Shown piece after piece: positions 18,959 to 27,399 of a DNA stretch of 64,000 nt. Position numbers and translations under genes: made by a program. The notes beneath the pieces were generated by a model that saw only the letters and a list, made by a program, of their open reading frames with translations, did not search any database and was not told where the DNA came from. Every line of letters begins with the position of its first letter. Positions within the stretch are counted from its first letter, which is position 1. This DNA comes from JAVKEN01 sp040221415 (GTDB lineage: Bacteria; Pseudomonadota; Alphaproteobacteria; Rickettsiales; JABSSG01): the NCBI GenBank assembly GCA_040221415.1, contig JAVKEN010000022.1, positions 62,001-126,000 of the forward strand, read 5' to 3'.

Positions 18959-19135
18959 CTATTTCTTCGCTATAGCTTCGAAATAATTATACATTCCATC
19001 TGAGGTAAGCTGACCTTTAAGGTAATCGTCACGTACTTTAATAAAAATAGTGTGTCTATTAATATTACCCACATATACATCGCTAAAACCAGCCCAATAA
19101 TTTAAAGTATTCTTAATAGAATTGTAAATGTTCAT
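18959..19135 (-). CDS. Short ORF (58 aa), probable 5' part of a frameshifted gene
   Basis: ATG at 19135 gives 58 residues ending in EAIAKK before TAG. The sequence looks like folded protein (WAGFSDVYVGNINRHTIFIK), with a strand pattern like the heads of the nearby acidic-tail proteins. The downstream region continues in another frame with plausible coding sequence, so a frameshift (real or from sequencing) probably separates this from 18654-18914. Confidence 0.55.
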   Translation of the reverse strand: MNIYNSIKNTLNYWAGFSDVYVGNINRHTIFIKVRDDYLKGQLTSDGMYNYFEAIAKK

Positions 19136-19162
19136 TTTATGCCTCTCTTTTATTATTATTTT

Positions 19163-20404
19163 TTATCCAGTATGACTACCATCGCCAGGGGCGATAAAAG
19201 CATCTTTTCCTGAAAGTAGTGATGCAAATAACGCTTCTTGTAGCTCTGGATCTGATTCTGGAATCGTCGTAGTTACAAGACCTTCTTCATCACCTAAACC
19301 GTTCCCGTCTTCTGGTTTAGCAGCGGTAGCATCTTGTGCATCAGGGTCTTTGTCGGCTTGAGGATGCACAGGCTCTTTTCCACCAAAAGCCTTTTTAAAC
19401 CCTCTTTTAAGAGTACTCATAAGACCATCTTTAGAAGATTCTTCTTCTCCTTGATCACTAGACTCCACATCTCCCTTAGAGGGGGGATTATGATCAGCGA
19501 TAAACCCATCTTCGTCATCGTCTTCTTCTACGCCAACACCATCATCATACACACCTGTTAATGCTCCTGCAGCAGGATTTTCGCTTTCTCTGTTACCAGA
19601 GGCTTCTTCTTCTCTCTCTTCATCGCTAGATTCTGGCTCTTTAAACTCTGGAGCACCACCAAGCTTAGAGGTTGGAAACATTTTCCCCTCGTTTTCTTCT
19701 GCTTCCTCTGCTGCTCTTTGCCTTGCTTCCTCTGCTGCTCTTTGCCTTGCTTCTTCTACTGCCCTTTCTCGTGCTTTTTCTTTAGCTATTTGTCTTGCTC
19801 TTATGGCTCCACCACCGTATCCAGATGAGCCAGCCGATTTAAGAAGCTTTTCTACTTGATCATCAGCACCTAATGCATTTAAAAACGGTTTCTTTCCTAG
19901 TAAAATATCCATAGCTGTAAGAGAAGGTCCTCCTCTAACCTGCGGATAAGCAGCAGCAAGTTCTGGATTTGCAGTATCACCTTCTTCAACCAACTCTCCA
20001 AGAACACCCCTCATTGCCTCACCAAACGCGCGGCTAGTTTTAACACCTTCCGGAGCAGCAGGGGTGTCACATCTTATAACATCATAACCTGGTGCAAATT
20101 TTCGCTTATAAACAGCAAATTTTCCTTCGTCACCTAAAGTAGTTTTTATAACAACTTCATGACCAATATTGATATTATAATGTCGTGCAAGTTCATCTAT
20201 AATAGATGCTAGCACCGCGTCTCTTGCAACTCGATAAGCACCATTCATAAGCTTTAAATTACTTTTTATTTCTCTTACAAGCTCATCTTGATCTGTAATA
20301 GTAATCGTCACTAAGCCATCTTCGATAGCTACTTTAGAATTTCCCCAACCATCCTCTTCTAATTCTTTTTTTATCTCACTAGGTTTACTTAATTTTTTTG
20401 GCAT
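19163..20404 (-). CDS. Acidic-tail protein with alpha/beta head and Arg/Ala/Glu helix (413 aa)
   Basis: Strong ribosome binding site (AGGAGG) before ATG 20404. The head (about 1-120) is mixed strand and helix (VAIEDGLVTITITDQDELV, then INIGHEVVIKTTLGDEGKF). Then comes a helical region, an Arg/Ala/Glu repeat (ARQRAAEEARQRAAEE, about 215-240), and a long acidic disordered tail. Near residue 345 a short basic amphipathic segment (MSTLKRGFKKAFGG) stands out as a possible membrane-binding helix. It ends in DGSHTG, like the neighbour at 20895 (GEGGHTG). No family is recognised; a secreted effector is inferred from context. Confidence 0.75.
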   Translation of the reverse strand: MPKKLSKPSEIKKELEEDGWGNSKVAIEDGLVTITITDQDELVREIKSNLKLMNGAYRVARDAVLASIIDELARHYNINIGHEVVIKTTLGDEGKFAVYKRKFAPGYDVIRCDTPAAPEGVKTSRAFGEAMRGVLGELVEEGDTANPELAAAYPQVRGGPSLTAMDILLGKKPFLNALGADDQVEKLLKSAGSSGYGGGAIRARQIAKEKARERAVEEARQRAAEEARQRAAEEAEENEGKMFPTSKLGGAPEFKEPESSDEEREEEASGNRESENPAAGALTGVYDDGVGVEEDDDEDGFIADHNPPSKGDVESSDQGEEESSKDGLMSTLKRGFKKAFGGKEPVHPQADKDPDAQDATAAKPEDGNGLGDEEGLVTTTIPESDPELQEALFASLLSGKDAFIAPGDGSHTG

Positions 20405-20422
20405 TTTAACCTCCTAACTTAG

Positions 20423-20869
20423 TTAATAAAAACAATCTGACAATGGGACTTTTCCAAACATTTCATTATCAAATGAAGGAGAGCCTCTTAAATTTAGATC
20501 AGGATCTGAATCAGCTGGAAGCAAAGCTGTATAAGTGACGGGACCTGTTGCAGCTTCTTCTCGTCCGCCACCTCCTGCTGCTGCCCCTCCTTCTTCAAAT
20601 ATATCTTCTATCAAGAAACCCATTGACAACCAATTATCATCTCTATCAAGACCAGCAAAAACATAGCCGTCTTCATTGAAAAACTCTACCCTATGAAAAT
20701 TATTTTCGACCAATGTTTGGGTGCCGCCAATATCCTGGAAAATCGACCTTATTTTACCGGAATCCACAGATCGTATGCCAGTTACATAAATTGCCTCGCC
20801 ACGAGCATCGCCCCCTAAAACAAATTCATACTCAGGGTATTTTTCAGCTGCTTCTTCTAAGATTTTCAT
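20423..20869 (-). CDS. Small alpha/beta-head protein with Gly/acid linker (148 aa)
   Basis: I choose ATG 20869 (MKILEEAAEKYPEYEF), which has GAGG nine bases upstream; an in-frame TTG further upstream is less likely. Residues 1-95 look folded, with strands at EFVLGGDARGEAIYVTGI and HRVEFFNEDGYVFAGLD around a helix. A Gly/Ala-rich acidic linker follows, then a short C-terminal piece (KVPLSDCFY). It sits between two acidic-tail genes 18 and 25 bases away, so one operon is likely. No family is recognised. Confidence 0.7.
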   Translation of the reverse strand: MKILEEAAEKYPEYEFVLGGDARGEAIYVTGIRSVDSGKIRSIFQDIGGTQTLVENNFHRVEFFNEDGYVFAGLDRDDNWLSMGFLIEDIFEEGGAAAGGGGREEAATGPVTYTALLPADSDPDLNLRGSPSFDNEMFGKVPLSDCFY

Positions 20870-20894
20870 TAATATGTGCCTCTTCAATATTTAT

Positions 20895-21722
20895 TTATCC
20901 TGTATGACCGCCCTCGCCAAAGCCGCTTGCACCGCCCAGCATAAAAGGAGTGGAATCTATACCTGGAATTTTTAAGTTATGAAAACTATCTGCTGTTACT
21001 CTTAGAGTCACTTCAGGTGGTCTGGCTAAGTTTGCTAAATGAACTTCCCAATCATCTGGGTGAATGACACCTGGAACTGGAATTCCGCGGGGTCCCCAAT
21101 CAAAATCTTCTTCGACGACTTCTTCTGCCGGTTCCTCCGAAGGTCCGCCGTTTCCAGCTTCTTCATCTGAATCACCTTCTTCTTCGTCATCCTCTTTTTC
21201 ACGGTCTTCCTCTGTTCCAGACTCATCTTCTGAATCTTCCCCAGCAACTCCTCCACCAGAAGCTGCAGCCTCATCATCTTCAGCATCAATGATAAAAAAA
21301 CTACCTTCACCACCTTCCTCTTCTGTATCATTAGTTCCAGAACGCTCTTTCCTTGCTATAGGCCCAGTAGGCGTCTCCACTTCATGAGGTGAGTCAAACT
21401 CATCTACGCGAGATTCAATAACTCCCTCTCCAAGGTAAATTTCATTCGGCTCCCCAGCTACATGACGCCAAATTGTTAAATTTTCAATATCAAATTTTTC
21501 CATTAAACCATTAACAAAATCGATAAATTTTTCAGTTTGATCACGAGTTAAATTTAAAGCAGCAGTAGGAAAAACTAACCTAGGAAATGCGCCTAATTCA
21601 GGGTCATTTTCTTCCTCAAATCTAATTTGATCTATATAGTCACGACCATCGCAATATTCTTCAAGAATTTTAAGAGCAATATTACGTATTGAAACTAGCG
21701 AGACTCTTTCACCTGCTGACAT
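20895..21722 (-). CDS. Acidic-tail protein with alpha/beta head (275 aa)
   Basis: ATG 21722 lies five bases after the stop of the 58-residue gene. The head (about 1-110) has a helix, strands around AFPRLVFPTAALNL, a long helix (TEKFIDFVNGLMEKF) and strands in IENLTIWRHVAGEPNEIYLG. A hyperacidic Glu/Asp/Ser/Gly tract follows (about 130-200), then a hydrophobic Pro-containing C-terminal region ending GFGEGGHTG. The head order resembles those at 17770 and 24135. No named family; the role is unknown. Confidence 0.75.
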   Translation of the reverse strand: MSAGERVSLVSIRNIALKILEEYCDGRDYIDQIRFEEENDPELGAFPRLVFPTAALNLTRDQTEKFIDFVNGLMEKFDIENLTIWRHVAGEPNEIYLGEGVIESRVDEFDSPHEVETPTGPIARKERSGTNDTEEEGGEGSFFIIDAEDDEAAASGGGVAGEDSEDESGTEEDREKEDDEEEGDSDEEAGNGGPSEEPAEEVVEEDFDWGPRGIPVPGVIHPDDWEVHLANLARPPEVTLRVTADSFHNLKIPGIDSTPFMLGGASGFGEGGHTG

Positions 21723-21727
21723 TTTAC

Positions 21728-21904
21728 CTATTCTGTATCGGAGGGTTGGCTTTCAACTACACTTCCAAAAAGCGGAGTGGATGGTTCCAAAGGTAAAGTG
21801 TCTGGAGTTCCTGGATCTGCAGGACCTGGTTCTGGCACTACGCCATTACTTCTTATTAAAGCTGGGCGCACACCCAAAATAAAATTCAGATCTCTTATAG
21901 CCAT
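21728..21904 (-). CDS. Small Pro-rich protein (58 aa)
   Basis: ATG 21904 has GAGG upstream (AGCTGAGG) and encodes MAIRDLNFILGVRPALIRSN followed by a Pro/Asp/Thr-rich tail (EPGPADPGTPDT). It ends five bases before the next gene's ATG, which is typical operon spacing and supports it being real. It is likely the first gene of the 21.9-to-17.5 kb acidic operon. No family is recognised. Confidence 0.6.
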   Translation of the reverse strand: MAIRDLNFILGVRPALIRSNGVVPEPGPADPGTPDTLPLEPSTPLFGSVVESQPSDTE

Positions 21905-22026
21905 AAAAACCTCAGCTAATTTATAAATGTAAAAAATAATTCTTCAACAAAGACAAAAACTCAAGCAATTATCATAAAAGGGATATTTTTTTTTGCAAGA
22001 ATTTACTAGTAGGTCTGTTAGGCGAT

Positions 22027-22060
22027 AAAAAAACTGGTGAATCCACAAGGGACTCACCAG
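22027..22060 (-). terminator. Intrinsic terminator after the 643-aa gene
   Basis: Perfect 7-base arms CTGGTGA / TCACCAG with a 20-base loop, followed on the minus strand by seven T. It lies 28 bases after the stop of the gene at 22089-24020 and so separates that gene from the 21.9 kb operon. Confidence 0.75.
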
Positions 22061-22088
22061 CTAAAACTTAAACTAGGTAATTTGTTAA

Positions 22089-24020
22089 TTAGTGGGTACC
22101 ACTACTACCACCTAAACAAGGCAAACATCCACGGCCATGAGGTGCATCAGGCATCTCACCCACTAACCCCATGCCATCACCGTCTACATGATCGGTTACG
22201 TTGTGATCATCTGAAGGTAAAATATCACCTTCTTCCTCTTCACCTTCTCCTGGAACTGCGGTTTGCGTATCATTGCCTCCGCCACCACCAGTAGCAGCAC
22301 CGCCAACTTCTTCAGTTCTTTCCTCAACAGGAGTAGCCGCAGCTTGCGTATCAGTAAAGCGCTCCATAAAAGAGGCCCAAAACTCGCTAGCTCCAGTAGC
22401 TGCAGAACCTGCTGCACCTCCAAGCGTAGTGGCAGCTGCACCCGCTAAATTCCTAGCGCCTGTAACAGTATAATTAATCGCTTCTCTACCATGAGTGGCA
22501 CAACCAGTACAGTCTGCTGCTGCTGCAGATGGTAATTGACCAACTACATTTAGAACGGCACTGCCATAAGTTGTTGCTGATGGAAGAACAGGAGCTGTAG
22601 GAGCTGTATCACCTTCAGATCCACCACCTGAACCTGCGGCACCTTCTTCTCTTTCTCCATCGCCATCACCTCCAGTTTCTTCTGAGGAAGTATGGTCAGC
22701 GGCTGTTGCGTCACCATCCTCTACTTCTGGAGCAGTATAGCCAGAACCTTCTTCAGCTGCCATAGGAGTGCCGCCTTCACTATCCACTTCAACCAGTGGA
22801 GTTGGAGAAGCGCTTGGCATAGGCATAGGAGTTGGAGATGCAGATGGCTCCGCCGGCACTCTTATTGGTGCTGGAGGTTCTTGTGGACCTGTGACTTGGC
22901 GCGCAAGTCTAGCTTCTGCTCCATCTGTATTGCTGCCAGTTTCACCTTCAACTCCAGAGAGAGCCTTAAACTCTTTAGCGTCTTCAGTGTCAGTGCCATG
23001 TGTTTCATCTTCTGAACCGAGGCCGTTACCATCTTCTTCATCGTCAGTTTCCTCTTCATCTTCATGCCTTGCTTTAGCTCTTCTACGTGGACCAGTATGA
23101 GCTAAAGAGCCACCACCAGAACCTTCTGTGCCATCTTCATCCCCTCCTACAGCGTCAAAAGCACTTAACAAGGAACCTACAGACGCCTGAGTCTCATAAA
23201 CAGCATCGCCTAAAACTCCGGCAAGATCTGTGTTAGCTTCCCTGAAATGAGCAAGAACTCTATTAACCTCATCTAGATTGACTGGAACAGCGCCTTCAGG
23301 TGTATCAATATTAAATACTATCTGATTCTCATCATTAACAGATAATCTAATCTCATCTTCTTTAACGCCAATTTCAGCAAGGGATTCAAGCAAACCCGAG
23401 TATGCAGGAAGCGCCTGAAAACCTTTAATCAAATTTTCTTCACTTGGTGATGGATCAGCTGATTTGCCACCAGCGCCTTCTTCATTTTCAGGCCTTGCTG
23501 CTCTACGTGGGCAGCATGCTTCGCCTGCTGAAGTTACTAATCCACCTACAGCTGATGCAGCTCTATCTGCACTTGGCACCATTGCCCAAGCTGCACCTGG
23601 CACCTGAGCAAGTGCACTTAAAGCAGCACCTGCACCTTCAACAGCACCCCATGTGCTATTTTTAACTGCTTTAGCCCAACCGGTTACTTCATGGGTTTCA
23701 CCACCAACTTCTTCTTCCTTTTCACCGTCGCCATCTTCTGGCTTATCTTCACTTTCTTCAGATTCTTCGCCGACTTCTTCAAGCTCCTCCTCTTCTTCAG
23801 GAACGCTGCCGGCTCTTCTTAGGCCAACGCCTTCGCCATCTTGATGTTCTTCTGCTACAGTTTCTACTTGCTCCAAGGCTCCGTCACCGCCAAGACCAGC
23901 TCCTGTCTCTTGACTTCCAAGCGCAGCTAGTGTAGCAACTTCTTCAACACCTAAATCATCATCATCTAAGCTAGTACCCGATCTTGCTCTACCACCTCTA
24001 ATTGTTCCTTTTCCTGACAT
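22089..24020 (-). CDS. Large acidic Gly/Ala-rich protein with two Ala-rich amphipathic regions (643 aa)
   Basis: ATG 24020 with GAGGA upstream. A basic, Gly-rich first 20 residues is followed by acidic disorder. Then come an Ala/Gly/Val-rich amphipathic segment (about 125-175, ALSALAQVPGAAWAMVPSAD), a small folded head-like part (about 200-290, IRLSVNDENQIVFNIDTPEG), a long acidic/Pro tract, and a second Ala/Gly-rich segment (about 505-570, ARNLAGAAATTLGGAAGSAA). Cys pairs occur at ACCPRR, DCTGC and CLPCLGG, the last near the C-terminus. The paired amphipathic segments could bind or insert into membranes (inference). No family is recognised. Confidence 0.75.
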   Translation of the reverse strand: MSGKGTIRGGRARSGTSLDDDDLGVEEVATLAALGSQETGAGLGGDGALEQVETVAEEHQDGEGVGLRRAGSVPEEEEELEEVGEESEESEDKPEDGDGEKEEEVGGETHEVTGWAKAVKNSTWGAVEGAGAALSALAQVPGAAWAMVPSADRAASAVGGLVTSAGEACCPRRAARPENEEGAGGKSADPSPSEENLIKGFQALPAYSGLLESLAEIGVKEDEIRLSVNDENQIVFNIDTPEGAVPVNLDEVNRVLAHFREANTDLAGVLGDAVYETQASVGSLLSAFDAVGGDEDGTEGSGGGSLAHTGPRRRAKARHEDEEETDDEEDGNGLGSEDETHGTDTEDAKEFKALSGVEGETGSNTDGAEARLARQVTGPQEPPAPIRVPAEPSASPTPMPMPSASPTPLVEVDSEGGTPMAAEEGSGYTAPEVEDGDATAADHTSSEETGGDGDGEREEGAAGSGGGSEGDTAPTAPVLPSATTYGSAVLNVVGQLPSAAAADCTGCATHGREAINYTVTGARNLAGAAATTLGGAAGSAATGASEFWASFMERFTDTQAAATPVEERTEEVGGAATGGGGGNDTQTAVPGEGEEEEGDILPSDDHNVTDHVDGDGMGLVGEMPDAPHGRGCLPCLGGSSGTH

Positions 24021-24134
24021 AACTTTATTCCTCTATCATCTAAAATTGTTAATTGAAAAATAAAGCTAATTCATAAAATTAGATTTATCAAGCGCAATTG
24101 ATTTTCAACTTTGGATTTTAGAAGATATTAAAAA

Positions 24135-25253
24135 TTAAGATAAGTCACCATCAGGTGAACCATGATGATTACCCAAAATAAAACCCATTAGATCTTTTAG
24201 GTGCTTTGAAAAGTCAGTTAGACCTTCTTCGCCTTCGCCACTTACCCTTAGCAATGATTTATACTCATCACCTTCGCCTCCACCACCTTCAGCAGCTCCA
24301 TAAAAACCCTGAGTAGGAATGGGTGAGCCAGAATCTATTACAGCTAAACTTGCTCCTCTCACTTCTTCAGGGTCATCTTCTGTGTCAGAATCTGACTCCT
24401 CTGCATCTGCATAACATCCTCCATCATAATCCTCAAGCTGATCTGGCCTTTTTGAGGCTCTGGTTAAAGCTTCTTTGCGTTCCTCTTCATCTGGAAAATC
24501 ATCGCCTTCGCCACCGCCACCTTCGGCAACACCTTCTGCAACATCTGTAGTATCGGTAATGGTAGCATCTTCTTCTTCAACTTTCTCTTCAACCTCACCT
24601 TCGCCACCACCTCCGACATGTTTACCAGCTCTAACAATCTTTCCATCTACTATCTTTGCTCTCTCTCCGTTTCCCAATCCGAAACCTTCAGAGCCATCTA
24701 AGTCTATTTCGTCTGCACCTAAATCTTCGAATAGCTCTTCCTCATCTTGTTTTGCAAGATTTATTACCCCTTGCAAAGGAACAAGTTTTTTTACGCCTTT
24801 CTCTTCTAAGCTTTTGCCTTGGTTCTCAATTACAACATCTCCAGTTAAAAAGCCTTCGGCTAACGCTTCAGGACGAAAATCGATACCTTTTACTTCAGGG
24901 TAAAAGTCAACAAAACACCTCAACCCATAAATAGAAAATAATTCAGATATTGCATGGTACACGTCAAAAAATCTTTCAGGCATCTTGCCATCTTGATCCT
25001 TAAAGCAAAGAACCAATCTAGACGCAACAGGTACACCTCTCTTATCATAAATCAGATAAGAACCCATAAATACACCACCTAAATCACTCGTGATAAGCTT
25101 TAATGATTCTTCAAGAGTTTCAAAGAGATACTCAATGCCATGCTTTTTATTAAGCATGACAAATCTTTTAAATAAACGAACAATTCCGGAAGCTGTTACG
25201 GAAGGCTTTGTATCCTCCCCTCTCTTTTCTATAACTTTTTCTCCTGAAGACAC
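24135..25253 (-). CDS. Acidic-tail protein with alpha/beta head (372 aa)
   Basis: GTG start at 25253 with AGG upstream; the N-terminus MSSGEK is shared with the gene at 40873. The head (about 20-150) contains a helix-rich part, strands at GGVFMGSYLIYDKRG and SRLVLCFKDQDGK, a long helix, and LRCFVDFYPEVKGIDF. The rest is Gly/Glu/Asp-rich (EGEVEEKVEEEDATI) and ends HHGSPDGDLS. The head layout matches several neighbours. No named family. Confidence 0.75.
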   Translation of the reverse strand: MSSGEKVIEKRGEDTKPSVTASGIVRLFKRFVMLNKKHGIEYLFETLEESLKLITSDLGGVFMGSYLIYDKRGVPVASRLVLCFKDQDGKMPERFFDVYHAISELFSIYGLRCFVDFYPEVKGIDFRPEALAEGFLTGDVVIENQGKSLEEKGVKKLVPLQGVINLAKQDEEELFEDLGADEIDLDGSEGFGLGNGERAKIVDGKIVRAGKHVGGGGEGEVEEKVEEEDATITDTTDVAEGVAEGGGGEGDDFPDEEERKEALTRASKRPDQLEDYDGGCYADAEESDSDTEDDPEEVRGASLAVIDSGSPIPTQGFYGAAEGGGGEGDEYKSLLRVSGEGEEGLTDFSKHLKDLMGFILGNHHGSPDGDLS

Positions 25254-25292
25254 AGTTACCTACTTAAAATTTTTATTACTTAGCTATCGGCT

Positions 25293-25856
25293 TTATTGTG
25301 AATATCCAAATAATGCTTCCAAATTACCTGGTATAGCTGGCCAAGCAGCACTAGGCATTAAGTTTTCTTCTAATACATCTTCTATACTTGGCCCATCTAG
25401 AGGGTCACCTCCATACCCGCCACCTTCTGCACCTCCGATAAAGTCATCATTCTCTTTCTCTTCCTCGACTTCTCTTTCTTTAACTTCATCAGGCCATCTT
25501 GTATCAAGCCGAAAAGGGAAATGCCTGTCAGTGCGCATGGTAGCTTCCATTACATCTTCCATATCACCAAACTCACCTTGATAAATTAGAGTTCCTACTT
25601 TTTCAGCTGGACCTCGGTTACTGCAACCAAGTGGAATGTCAAAGCCCATTACTCCGCTTACGAATCTGTATATATTAAAAGGTTCAAATGAACCTGTTTG
25701 ATAAAATACTCTATACTCAGGGTCACCTTTTTCATCCAATAGATCGATGAAGCGCATATCTCCATCGCCTCTCATTAGCGTGGGGTCAAAACATTCAATG
25801 GAATCAAAAAAAACATGATGGTCGCCGTCAGGACGGACGTATATAGTTGTAGGCAT
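25293..25856 (-). CDS. Small acidic protein with strand-rich head (187 aa)
   Basis: ATG 25856 (MPTTIYVRPDGDHHVFFDSI). Residues 1-120 look folded with many aromatic and strand residues; then comes an acidic helix (DEVKEREVEEEKENDD) and a Gly-rich tail ending LEALFGYSQ. It is 39 bases upstream of the 372-residue gene and probably co-transcribed with it. No family is recognised. Confidence 0.7.
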   Translation of the reverse strand: MPTTIYVRPDGDHHVFFDSIECFDPTLMRGDGDMRFIDLLDEKGDPEYRVFYQTGSFEPFNIYRFVSGVMGFDIPLGCSNRGPAEKVGTLIYQGEFGDMEDVMEATMRTDRHFPFRLDTRWPDEVKEREVEEEKENDDFIGGAEGGGYGGDPLDGPSIEDVLEENLMPSAAWPAIPGNLEALFGYSQ

Positions 25857-25873
25857 ATCTTCAAAGGCTCAAA

Positions 25874-26860
25874 TTACTTATTTTGGTGATAGTGAACGGC
25901 AATACTCTCAGGCTTCTTCGAAGAGAATACTTGCTGTTCTGTCATAACACCCATCTTCAATTTCATTTTGTCTAGCACATCATAGCTTTTGCTTTGGTCC
26001 GGAAATAAAGGACTAAAATATGTGCATGGAAAGACAATTGCATTACTATCTGCTCTATAATTTTTTGCATAAGCTTCTCCAAGAGAAGCAGAGATTATTT
26101 CTTCATATTCAGAATTAATTCTGACAGGCTGCTTTTCTTTAGAGAAATAATTCATTAGTTTGCGATATTTTCTCTTTATGTAAGAGTTGTTCTTTTCATT
26201 ATATGTTTTAGCTTTCTTAGTCGACATCTCAAGCACCTCACCTAATAAAGGATATCCTTTAGCAGCCCCCATTACAGATGCAGTAATCACAGGATGTTTG
26301 ACAGTATTAGAAGGAGGTTTTAAACCAGTATAGAAATCATATTTATGATGCAATTCATTCAAAGGCTGTAAGCAAATAAAATCCATATCCAGAATCACCC
26401 CGCCGTGATCACGCAATATTTGATATTGGACTACTTCTTTCTGCGCCAATGTGTTTCCTTTAAACATCTTAAAAAGCGGGTGCTTGTCATATCCAGCCTT
26501 CTTGATTGCAGCATCATCCCATAATTCATACTTCCAATCTGGATGCATATTTCGGCAAGATTGCTCATTCTGTATAACATCTTCTGGTACTTTTTTATCT
26601 GATATCCAGATTTGATGAATTATTTTAGGAATTTTTTCTTCTTTGGATGGCTGTTTTTTGGATGGAAGTTGTTCATAATAAGCAGCACGATAAAAATCTA
26701 AAATTTTTTTTGACTCCTCATTTCGCAACATCAAATTATATTGAGCTAAATTCTTCTTGCCCATCGAAACATCAAAATCCACTTCTTCATAAGCTGTAGA
26801 AGCGTTTGCTACTTCTATAGAGAGTAGAGATAATAAAAAGAATTTTATTAATTTAATCAT
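25874..26860 (-). CDS. Secreted GT32-family glycosyltransferase (DXD, OCH1/toxin-like)
   Basis: A cleavable signal peptide is clear (LIKFFLLSLLSIEVANAS, residues 4-21). The catalytic domain begins near residue 77 with IPKIIHQIWISDKKVP, continues with HPDWKYELWDD, and carries the DXD metal and nucleotide-sugar motif as GGVILDMDFICLQPL (near residue 160). This order is that of glycosyltransferase family 32, which includes OCH1 mannosyltransferases and relates to large clostridial toxin catalytic domains. Export suggests action on surface glycans or on host targets. The upstream intergenic region is shared with a divergent plus-strand gene. The donor sugar cannot be read from sequence. Confidence 0.85.
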   Translation of the reverse strand: MIKLIKFFLLSLLSIEVANASTAYEEVDFDVSMGKKNLAQYNLMLRNEESKKILDFYRAAYYEQLPSKKQPSKEEKIPKIIHQIWISDKKVPEDVIQNEQSCRNMHPDWKYELWDDAAIKKAGYDKHPLFKMFKGNTLAQKEVVQYQILRDHGGVILDMDFICLQPLNELHHKYDFYTGLKPPSNTVKHPVITASVMGAAKGYPLLGEVLEMSTKKAKTYNEKNNSYIKRKYRKLMNYFSKEKQPVRINSEYEEIISASLGEAYAKNYRADSNAIVFPCTYFSPLFPDQSKSYDVLDKMKLKMGVMTEQQVFSSKKPESIAVHYHQNK

Positions 26861-26946
26861 ACAGATTTTAGATTATAATTAAGAAGACTTAATGGCAATA
26901 TTATTATTGCAATAAATACAGTTGCGCAATAGTTAATATTTATTAA

Positions 26947-26976
26947 TTGTATTCTCGCTGTCTTGATGCTAATAAT
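26947..26976 (+). promoter_or_regulatory. Candidate promoter of the 125-aa gene
   Basis: TTGTAT (26947-26952), an 18-base spacer, then AATAAT (26971-26976). A start 7-10 bases later would give a short leader with AAAGGAG before ATG 26998. The fit to sigma-70 consensus is moderate. Confidence 0.4.
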
Positions 26977-26997
26977 AGACACAAATAAAGGAGTATT

Positions 26998-27375
26998 ATG
27001 AATTTCAAAGAAGCACTAAAGAGAATTACTTCTAAATTAAAACAATATAAAATTTCTCTCGCCCCTGCGTCTCCACAAGAGTTATTCGCAGCTAAAAAAG
27101 TTACATCCGAAACAAATATCAAAGAAGTAATAGATGCAGCCAAAAAATATTCTCGAGAAGAATTGAGCCAATTAATTCAAGAAAAAAGCCAAGAAAAAGA
27201 TAGCTTTGGGCTTTCTGCAAAAAAAGAAAAATCTCTTGAGAGCAAAATTCATGCTCTAGAAACCTCTTATGAATTAAAAAAAATAACAAGCAACCTTGCT
27301 TCACTGAATCCAGCTTCAATTGCAAAGCAGGTTTCACATCAAACAAAAAAACAAAAATCTGGGATGGAGAAATAA
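26998..27375 (+). CDS. Small basic helical protein (125 aa)
   Basis: ATG 26998 has a strong AAAGGAG site eight bases upstream. The whole sequence is Lys/Glu/Ser/Ala-rich helix (MNFKEALKRITSKLKQYKIS...) with a likely coiled coil in the middle and no membrane segment. It is the first gene of a two-gene plus-strand unit, 24 bases before the next start. No family is recognised. Confidence 0.7.
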   Translation: MNFKEALKRITSKLKQYKISLAPASPQELFAAKKVTSETNIKEVIDAAKKYSREELSQLIQEKSQEKDSFGLSAKKEKSLESKIHALETSYELKKITSNLASLNPASIAKQVSHQTKKQKSGMEK

Positions 27376-27399
27376 TCATCAGCTATAGAGGCCTTCACA

